In this document: piece after piece, positions 54,811-64,000 of the stretch
How the letters are laid out: each line of letters begins with the position of its first letter
Position numbering within the stretch: the stretch's first letter is position 1
Origin: Thermotogaceae bacterium
Lineage (GTDB): Bacteria > Thermotogota > Thermotogae > Thermotogales > Thermotogaceae
Reading direction: 5' to 3'
Assembly (NCBI GenBank): GCA_027077795.1
Contig: JALWTT010000015.1
Coordinates: 62,001-126,000 of the forward strand
Length of the DNA: 64,000 nt
Notes under the pieces: model-generated
The model's database searches: none
Told to the model about the DNA's origin: nothing
Seen by the model: only the letters and a program-made list of their open reading frames with translations
Translations under genes and position numbers: made by a program

Positions 54811-54842
54811 AATAAAATTGCCGGGGGATTCATAACCCCGGC
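54808..54842 (-). terminator. Terminator after rbgA
   Basis: Reading the minus strand, a perfect 7-bp stem GCCGGGG/CCCCGGC (54842-54836 and 54826-54820) is followed by AATTTTATTTATAA. This ends the operon upstream of pulA. Confidence 0.7.
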
Positions 54843-54867
54843 GCGAGTCCTTCCATTTCAAGATTTG

Positions 54868-55662
54868 TTATTCCGAAAATACATCCTCTGGGGACTCAAA
54901 ACTCATCTTTCCAAATCTTCCGATGTACATGTCGTGGAAAAACTTATGAGCTGCCTTTTCCCTGTCAACACTTCCTCCCTTTTGAACCATACCTCTCCTC
55001 CTACCAAAGCTCTCTATGAACTCTTCAAAGCTTGACACATCACCAGCTATGTTTCTAACAACACTTGGATATCTTTTTCTGAGAATTTCAAATGCGATTT
55101 CCCGAATCTCCCAATCATCAACTTTTTCAATAGTGATCGATCCCACTAGTAGGAGTTTAGCTGCAAGTTCTTTGCTGAAAAGCTCACTGTAAAGTATCCC
55201 AGGTGTATCCAGTATTTTCACCCTATCGTTCACTTGAATCCATTGCACCCCTCGGGTTATCCCGGGTACCCCTCCAACCCTCAGGGATCTCCTTCCTCGC
55301 ATTCTATTTATAAACGAGGATTTGCCAACATTTGGAAGTCCCACTATCAAAGCCTTCACATTTTTACCTTCTCCAAAAAGTGCTCGGAGAAGCTTTCTCG
55401 ATCTGTCTCCCTTTTTTGTCACCAAGACGCTTTCTCCACGATTTCTGTAAAATTCCTCCCAGCTCTTAGTTGTGCTCTCGTCGGCTATATCAGATTTGTT
55501 TAGAACGATCACGGATCTCTTTCCACGAAACAATTTCTCTCGCTCATATGCACCTGTAGCAAAAGGTGCTCTTGCATCTCTTACCTCCAATACATAGTTA
55601 ACAACCTTTACGAACTCGGCTATTTTTTTCTTCGCCTTTGCTATGTGACCTGGGCTCCACAT
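54868..55662 (-). CDS. rbgA: Ribosome biogenesis GTPase RbgA/YlqF
   Basis: This 264-residue circularly permuted GTPase has G4 NKSD (about residue 54) before G1 GLPNVGKSS (about residue 107), then G3 DTPG. The N-terminal MWSPGHIAKAKKKI and EVRDARAPFA are typical of YlqF. It is needed for late 50S assembly in Bacillus. ATG follows GGGGGG and lies 12 bases after the DUF72 stop; a terminator follows the gene. Confidence 0.94.
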   Translation of the reverse strand: MWSPGHIAKAKKKIAEFVKVVNYVLEVRDARAPFATGAYEREKLFRGKRSVIVLNKSDIADESTTKSWEEFYRNRGESVLVTKKGDRSRKLLRALFGEGKNVKALIVGLPNVGKSSFINRMRGRRSLRVGGVPGITRGVQWIQVNDRVKILDTPGILYSELFSKELAAKLLLVGSITIEKVDDWEIREIAFEILRKRYPSVVRNIAGDVSSFEEFIESFGRRRGMVQKGGSVDREKAAHKFFHDMYIGRFGKMSFESPEDVFSE

Positions 55663-55674
55663 GGTTTCCCCCCT

Positions 55675-56441
55675 TTAGATGCTGAGAAGCTCCTTCAACT
55701 TCAAGGCATTTTTAACGGCCTTACCGTTGTGACAATTGTTGAAGTAAATCAAAATCCTCCTTACCCTCGAAGATATCTCCTTTATATCCTCTGAAAACCT
55801 TCTTATATCTTCTTCTGTGTACAGGTAATCGTACCTGTCGGATCCCCGATCGAACCACCTTTCGTTTCTCCCATGGAACCTGAAATATGCTGTATCCGTT
55901 GTCACCACAATCTTATGTGGAAACAGGTTCCTCATCTTGGGTTCGTCCACTATGGCACATGTTATTCCGTTTTTCCTCAAGAATTCATACACTTCCTCTC
56001 TGTCCCAGCTATTGTGCCTGAATTCAACAGTGAGAGGGTGCAGCATGTCCGAGGTTTTTTTGAGATATTCTAGCCTCTTTTTCGAAAATTTGAAGGTGTA
56101 TGGGAACTGCGCCAGGTGTGATAATAATCTGCCCTCTATCAGCATTGGCTCGAGCGCTTTTGAATAGGACTTGACAATATCAGCATCGAGATCCTCTTTC
56201 CATCCTTCGTGCGTTACATGACCAGGAACTTTCACCGAGAACATGAAGTCTTGAGGAGTCTTCCTCAGCATGGAAACGACTGTCTTGTAGGAAGGTATGG
56301 AATAATAAGTAAAATTCAGCTCTACAGAGTTAAATCCCAGATTTGACCAGTAGTAAACAAGCATCTGAGACTTTTTGATCTTCTCTGGATATACCGTTCC
56401 AACCCAATCTTTGAAAGAAAAACCACTTGTTCCCAGATATA

Positions 56442-56445
<4 letters not shown>
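55675..56445 (-). CDS. DUF72 (YecE-like) protein with apparent CUG start
   Basis: The conserved DUF72 N-terminus, IYLGTSGFSFKDWVGTVYPE, lies 27 codons upstream of the first standard start (ATG 56364). It is preceded in frame only by CTG 56445, ATA and other non-standard codons. The CTG overlaps the previous stop as CTGA, copying the ATGA/GTGA/TTGA couplings seen across this genome, and a GGAGG lies ten bases before it. Full length is then 256 residues, as in T. maritima TM1631, whose start is almost the same. DUF72 proteins have a TIM-barrel fold and no settled function. An upstream frameshift is the alternative. Confidence 0.85.
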
Positions 56446-59471
<3,026 letters not shown>

Positions 59472-59475
59472 ACTG

Positions 59476-59904
59476 ATGAAAGAAATGGTTACCTTTCACT
59501 TTCAAGCTAAAAAGGAGAATGTTCGGATTGTTAGAGCTATAGTGAGGAATTTTCTCCTTTTAAAAGGAGTATTCGAGCAGGACATATTCGATACGGAGCT
59601 TGCTGTGGATGAAGCCGTTGCAAACGTTATAGAGCACACTTACAAATGTGACGAGAGTAAGTTCATAATTTTTACCATGATGTGGTGGCAGGGACAATTG
59701 GAAGTTCTTCTGAGGGATTTCGGTCCCAAAGTTGATCCTAACAAGGTGAGACCGAGGCCATTAGAAGAGGTAAGAGAAGGAGGTTTGGGGGTTTACATAA
59801 TTCAGAAGATATTCGATGAGATGAGATGGAGAGACATAGGAGAAGAGGTGGGAAACCTTCTTTACTTGAGAAAGGTTTACAAAATACCAGAGAGGGAACA
59901 ATGA
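59476..59904 (+). CDS. RsbW-like anti-sigma serine/threonine kinase
   Basis: This 142-residue HATPase_c_2 protein has the N-box ELAVDEAVANVIEH (about residue 42), the Mg/ATP segment LRDFGPKVDP (DxG) and the glycine loop GGLGVYIIQKIFDEM. Proteins of this size phosphorylate anti-anti-sigma (RsbV-like) factors. No RsbV or sigma-factor gene is adjacent. ATG 59476 follows AGGAGGG nine bases upstream, and the stop overlaps trmFO (ATGA). Confidence 0.86.
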   Translation: MKEMVTFHFQAKKENVRIVRAIVRNFLLLKGVFEQDIFDTELAVDEAVANVIEHTYKCDESKFIIFTMMWWQGQLEVLLRDFGPKVDPNKVRPRPLEEVREGGLGVYIIQKIFDEMRWRDIGEEVGNLLYLRKVYKIPEREQ

Positions 59905-61211
59905 GAGTTCATGTAGTTGGTGGAGGTCTAGCCGGTTCGGAGGTCTCACGGTATCTAGCTTCCAGAGGTCATGAGGTAATTCTTCACGAGATGCGTCCTG
60001 TGAAAATGACGGAAGTTCACAGAACGGGGTTTTTGGCGGAGCTTGTTTGCAGTAACTCACTCAAATCCGAGTCTTTGTCAAACGCTGAAGGTCTTTTAAA
60101 GGCAGAGATGAGGATTTTAGGATCTGTGGTTCTAGAGTGTGCAGATAAGGCCCGCATCCCAGCCGGAAGGGCTCTAGCCGTTGATAGGGAAATCTTCTCG
60201 AGATGCGTTACAGAAATCGTGGAGGATGCCGGTGTAAAAGTGGTCAGAGAAGAGGTATCGGAGATCGCACCAGCTGACGATGAGATATGGATTGTGTCGA
60301 CAGGTCCGGCCACTTCTGAAAGTCTGACAAAGTTCATAGAATCTCTAACAGGTTATGAGGATCTCTACTTTTTTGATGCAGTTGCTCCTATAGTCACCAG
60401 GGATTCCATAGACATGAATAAAGCGTTCCTTGGGGACAGATATGGGCGAGGGAGAGGAGACTACATAAACTGTCCCATGAGTGAGGAAGAGTATGAGAAG
60501 CTTTGGAAAGCGTTGGTGGAAGCTGAAACGATACCCATGGAAGATTTTGACAGGAAATTGCTCTTTGAAAGGTGCATGCCCATAGAAGAAATGGCGAAAA
60601 ATGGCAAGAAGGCTATGCTGTTCGGTCCTCTGAAGCCAGTTGGGCTTGTGGATCCAAGGAGTGGAAAAGAACCTTACGCTGTTGTTCAACTACGCCAGGA
60701 CAACAAAGATGGAACTCTTTATAACGTCGTGGGTTTTCAAACTAGATTGAAATGGAAAGAACAGAGCAAGGTTTTGAAATTGATCCCATGTCTTAAGAAT
60801 GCCGAAATAGTTAGGTACGGTGTGATGCACAGAAATACCTACATAAATTCTCCCAGAGTTTTGGATGTCTTCATGCGGTTGAAAGGAGGAAATAGGATAT
60901 TCTTCGCAGGCCAGATAACGGGAGTGGAGGGATATGTGGAATCAGCCATGTCGGGGTTGTATGTGGCTTTCAATGTAGACAGAATTCTCAGAGGCTTGGA
61001 ACCCGTGAGATTTCCCAGGGATACGATGATAGGAGCACTCACCCATTACATAACGGAGGAAGTGAAAGCTGGGCTGAGACCGATGTATGCGAACTTTGGA
61101 CTTTTGCCTACTTTGTCGAATAGAGTAAAAAGCAAACTGGAGAGAAGAAAAACCTTAAGTGAAAGGGCCTTGGAGTCTCTCAAAGACTTCTTGAAAAGTC
61201 TCAAATGGTGA
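59901..61211 (+). CDS. trmFO: Methylenetetrahydrofolate-tRNA-(uracil-5-)-methyltransferase
   Basis: This 436-residue folate/FAD-dependent enzyme makes ribothymidine at tRNA position 54. It has the FAD site VHVVGGGLAGSEVSRYLASRG at the start, ELVCSNSLKSESLSNAEG with the conserved cysteine (about residue 52), and QITGVEGYVESAMSGL. ATG 59901 overlaps the preceding stop and follows GAGAGGGAAC; a longer frame inside the kinase gene is rejected. Its 3' end overlaps the convergent M16 gene by 11 bases. Confidence 0.95.
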   Translation: MRVHVVGGGLAGSEVSRYLASRGHEVILHEMRPVKMTEVHRTGFLAELVCSNSLKSESLSNAEGLLKAEMRILGSVVLECADKARIPAGRALAVDREIFSRCVTEIVEDAGVKVVREEVSEIAPADDEIWIVSTGPATSESLTKFIESLTGYEDLYFFDAVAPIVTRDSIDMNKAFLGDRYGRGRGDYINCPMSEEEYEKLWKALVEAETIPMEDFDRKLLFERCMPIEEMAKNGKKAMLFGPLKPVGLVDPRSGKEPYAVVQLRQDNKDGTLYNVVGFQTRLKWKEQSKVLKLIPCLKNAEIVRYGVMHRNTYINSPRVLDVFMRLKGGNRIFFAGQITGVEGYVESAMSGLYVAFNVDRILRGLEPVRFPRDTMIGALTHYITEEVKAGLRPMYANFGLLPTLSNRVKSKLERRKTLSERALESLKDFLKSLKW

Positions 61212-62430
61212 TACGACAAATCTCCCAAGAAAAACCTCCGGGTGCTACCGCAAAGACAGACCAGTTCCCCTCTAAGAATTTCTCTGAGAACTTTTCCAAT
61301 TCTTGAGGTGTTATCGATAATATAGATCTCTCGTGTTCTTTTGGGTCTTCCACAGCTTCAGAATACAACAGTTTATCCACCATGTAGTTGACGACACCTC
61401 CAGGAGATTCCATGGACATCTTGAATTTCCCAAGCCTTCTTTTGATTCCATACTCGTGATATTCCTTTGCTCTGAACCGACTCAGAGCAGCTTTGACCTC
61501 ATTTAAGGTTCTTTCAACATATTCGGGTGAAGTTGAGAAATATATGCCGTATATTCCAGATTTTTTCAAAGAATACGAAAGCGAGTATATATCGTACACG
61601 GTGCCGAGCTTCTCTCGTATCTCTTCAAAGAGATATGAGCTCATTCCACTTCCAAGGATTGTATCGAGGACCATCATCTTCTCGTAATCTCCATCGAGTT
61701 TTCCCAAACCATTTTTCAATATTAAAACATGAACATGGTTTATATCTCTCATGTTCTCAATTTTAACCGCATCGTTGTGCTTGAAATCAGGCTCCTTGGG
61801 ATCTGTAACTTTCCCTTTATCTTCCATGTCACCGAGCTCTTTCAGAACTTCTTTCAAACCTTCCAGGTTTCCAGCCAAGGCAACTTTCACTCTTGATGGC
61901 AGATATTTTTCGCCGTGATACTTCCTTATTTCTTTTGAGGTGAACTTTAACACAGTGTTTTCGTATCCCAGCGTATCGCGACCGTATGGCTCTCCCCAAA
62001 CGGATAGAATGGCCATCTTATAGAGGCGTTCTTCTGGATTCTCGTATGTCATCTTGATCTCTTCTAGTATTATCCTTCTCTCTATTTCAACATCTTCTTC
62101 TCTCACAAGAGGGTAGAAGACTATCTCGTTGAGAACCTTCATAGTTTTCTTGAGTTGAAATGATGGAACCCTGGCATAGTAGACTGTTGATACTGGTGTG
62201 GTGAATGCGTTCAGAACACCTCCAACACTTTCTACAGTGTACTTGAGCTCCTTCATCGCGAAATTTCTCGTTCCACGAAAGGACACATGCTCAAGAAAGT
62301 GGGAGATTCCCGCTTGAGAATCTCCCTCATGTGCCGAGCCTATTCTCACAAGAAATGCCACAGATACTGTTTCCACGTGTGGTAGATCTTCAACGTAAAG
62401 CTTTAAATCACTTATGTCTATTCTCTCCAC
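61201..62430 (-). CDS. M16 family zinc peptidase
   Basis: About 409 residues. The inverted zinc motif HFLEH (HxxEH, about residue 41) and the downstream [11 protein letters not shown] glutamate show an M16 (pitrilysin/processing-peptidase-like) fold, with a second, catalytically inactive half. One chain of about 400 residues is the usual bacterial form and may dimerise. GTG 62430 follows AAGGAGAG; an ATG at 62460 is possible but has no ribosome-binding site. It overlaps the end of pnp by 23 bases, an order common in bacteria. Confidence 0.92.
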   Translation of the reverse strand: MERIDISDLKLYVEDLPHVETVSVAFLVRIGSAHEGDSQAGISHFLEHVSFRGTRNFAMKELKYTVESVGGVLNAFTTPVSTVYYARVPSFQLKKTMKVLNEIVFYPLVREEDVEIERRIILEEIKMTYENPEERLYKMAILSVWGEPYGRDTLGYENTVLKFTSKEIRKYHGEKYLPSRVKVALAGNLEGLKEVLKELGDMEDKGKVTDPKEPDFKHNDAVKIENMRDINHVHVLILKNGLGKLDGDYEKMMVLDTILGSGMSSYLFEEIREKLGTVYDIYSLSYSLKKSGIYGIYFSTSPEYVERTLNEVKAALSRFRAKEYHEYGIKRRLGKFKMSMESPGGVVNYMVDKLLYSEAVEDPKEHERSILSITPQELEKFSEKFLEGNWSVFAVAPGGFSWEICRITI

Positions 62431-64000
62431 TTTTTTCTCTCCTTCTGCTAGGGTTGCCATATCTGTGCATTCCAGAGTGATCTCGAGGAAGTCTTCTGGA
62501 AGATCTATTATCACCTTCAGTTATTTTAATTCCAGGTCTTTTAAATTGAAGTCTTCCCATTTCATCCACGTTTATTACCTCGACTTCTATTTCATCACCT
62601 ATTTTGATTTTTTTCAGGAATTCTTTTGCACCAGCCCCCATCTTGCTCGCATGCATGAGCCCGATCTTCCCCGGTGGGATCTCCAGGAATATCCCGTAAG
62701 GCTCTATTCTGGTAACCTTTCCCGTGACCACAGTTCCAACTTCTATATCTTTGACTATGCTTTGGATCATCTCTATAGCCTTATCTACCTTTTCTTCATC
62801 GCTCCCTATTATCTTGACTTTTCCGGTCTCATCGTCTATGGAGACTTCTACACTGTAATCCTTGCTGATCTTCTTCACGATCTTTCCACCCGGCCCGATT
62901 ATCTCTCCAACCTTTTCGGGATCAACTTGAGTCATCTTTATTATGGGCGCGTATTTCGACACACTGGGTCTTGGATTTGAAATGGTTTCATACAGTTTAT
63001 CCAGTATGAACATCCTTGCCCGTTTGGCCTGCTCTAGTGCCTCCTTCAAAAGTCTTTCGCTTACACCAGAGACCTTACAATCCATTTGAAAAGCCGTTAT
63101 TCCATCCCTCGTTCCAGCGACTTTGAAATCCATATCTCCGTAGTGGTCTTCGTTTCCCAGTATGTCTGTTAAAATGACAGTTTTGTCTGGTTCCATTATG
63201 AGACCCATTGCAACTCCAGCAACGTGTTTTTTCACCGGTACACCAGCATCCATGAGAGCCATGGAACCCGAGCAGACCGTTGCCATAGAACTCGATCCAT
63301 TGGATTCCAAAATCTCTGATACCACCCTTATTGTGTAAGGAAAGTCATCCTCCGGCGGTATAACAGCCTTGAGAGCTCTCTCAGCTAGATGGCCGTGACC
63401 TATTTCTCTTCTGCTCGGCCCTCTCATCGGTTTGACCTCTCCCGTTGAGAATGGGGGGAAATTGTAATGGAGCATGAACCTCTTTGTTCCTTCCTCCAAA
63501 ATTGTGTCGATTATCTGCTCATCCATAGGTGCCCCAAGGGTAACTATTCCTAGACTCTGCGTCTCACCTCTTGTGAAAAGGGCCGAACCATGTGTTCTTG
63601 GAAGTAGCCCCACCTCGCATGTTATAGGTCTTATCTCATCTGGTTTTCTCCCATCCATTCTCACACCTTTTTCTACGATCATTCTTCTCATCGTATACTT
63701 AACGAGATCATCATAGGCATCTTTTAAGAATTCCACGTAGTTGTCTAAACTATCGCCTTCCTCCAAATTCCATACCTCCGAGAAAAATCTTTCCATTAGA
63801 GAATCTCTGTAGTTTTTCAAGGCCTCACTTCTGGCGTGTTTTTCCTTAACCAACATCCGCTTTTCAAGCTCGTCCTTATCGATCAGTTCCAGGAACTTGT
63901 CAACCATACCTTCAGGTGGTTCTGGGTATTCAGGCTGATACTTCTCCACTTGGATCTCAGAGATGATCCTCTCCTCAAATTCCACGATTTTTTTGATGGC
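62408..64000 (-). CDS. pnp: Polynucleotide phosphorylase, 5' part outside the window
   Basis: About 530 of roughly 700 residues are visible; the frame is open to the window end, so the first RNase PH domain is missing. It contains the helical linker, the second RNase PH domain ([35 protein letters not shown]), a KH domain ([15 protein letters not shown]) and an S1 domain ([20 protein letters not shown]). After S1 comes a basic tail of about 35 residues. It degrades RNA 3' to 5' by phosphorolysis. The visible motifs are intact. Confidence 0.96.
   Translation of the reverse strand, partial: AIKKIVEFEERIISEIQVEKYQPEYPEPPEGMVDKFLELIDKDELEKRMLVKEKHARSEALKNYRDSLMERFFSEVWNLEEGDSLDNYVEFLKDAYDDLVKYTMRRMIVEKGVRMDGRKPDEIRPITCEVGLLPRTHGSALFTRGETQSLGIVTLGAPMDEQIIDTILEEGTKRFMLHYNFPPFSTGEVKPMRGPSRREIGHGHLAERALKAVIPPEDDFPYTIRVVSEILESNGSSSMATVCSGSMALMDAGVPVKKHVAGVAMGLIMEPDKTVILTDILGNEDHYGDMDFKVAGTRDGITAFQMDCKVSGVSERLLKEALEQAKRARMFILDKLYETISNPRPSVSKYAPIIKMTQVDPEKVGEIIGPGGKIVKKISKDYSVEVSIDDETGKVKIIGSDEEKVDKAIEMIQSIVKDIEVGTVVTGKVTRIEPYGIFLEIPPGKIGLMHASKMGAGAKEFLKKIKIGDEIEVEVINVDEMGRLQFKRPGIKITEGDNRSSRRLPRDHSGMHRYGNPSRRREKSGENRHK

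Noticed and set aside
62414-62980. 188-codon plus-strand frame opposite pnp and the M16 gene
   Set aside because: Tyr/Phe-rich shadow of pnp KH and S1 domains.

Overview
The window reads as a compact chromosomal segment of a Thermotogota bacterium. This rests on the protein content: a tandem glgC/glgD pair, a DUF72 protein recalling Thermotoga maritima TM1631, a TrmB with a long C-terminal extension, and a fluoride riboswitch almost identical to the crystallised Thermotoga petrophila aptamer. Genes are tightly packed. Stop and start codons overlap repeatedly as ATGA, GTGA or TTGA, Shine-Dalgarno sequences are strong, and TTG and GTG starts are very common. I see no IS element, prophage, CRISPR array or rRNA. 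The genus is not resolved.

Layout. 1-6756 (+): a cut-off membrane protein, then a BMP-family nucleoside-type ABC importer (binding protein, double ATPase, two permeases). 6757-18606 (-): an orphan FlhB-like/FliK-like pair, an AI-2E-type exporter, proS, wecB, a degenerate fumarase-C-like protein, trmB, an unusual methyltransferase/acyltransferase fusion, and a block with a CPBP protease, an unknown protein, a DUF2201/VWA protein, a MoxR ATPase and a DtxR-like regulator. 18720-23937 (-): transketolase, then two consecutive MutS-like ATPases behind a fluoride riboswitch with its own terminator. 24016-24463 (+): a four-tRNA cluster (Ser, Lys, Leu, Gly) with promoters and a terminator. 24483-27436: an ADP-ribosylglycohydrolase, a decayed short-chain dehydrogenase and a phosphohexomutase.

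27515-39890 holds mainly plus-strand housekeeping genes (lepA, truA, tlyA, secA, fmt) mixed with unrecognised envelope proteins, and a minus-strand PQQ-type propeller. 39871-58720 is a long minus-strand region: a TPR protein, a diguanylate cyclase, an Elp3-like radical SAM protein, rnc, a tail-anchored protein, glgC/glgD, yqeK, DUF503, ribokinase, ferredoxin, helicase, MscS, pullulanase, rbgA, DUF72, PHP phosphatase and pyrG. 58824-61211 (+) has an unknown protein, an RsbW-like kinase and trmFO. 61201-64000 (-) has an M16 peptidase and most of pnp.

Functional themes are translation and tRNA/rRNA modification (proS, trmB, truA, tlyA, fmt, trmFO, rnc, pnp, rbgA, lepA), glycogen and alpha-glucan metabolism (glgC, glgD, a cytoplasmic pullulanase, phosphohexomutase), and envelope or stress functions. 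The observations most worth following are the fluoride riboswitch driving a MutS-like pair, two genes (secA and DUF72) whose conserved N-termini can only be reached from AUU and CUG start codons, and the three-domain ICMT-PlsC-zinc ribbon fusion.
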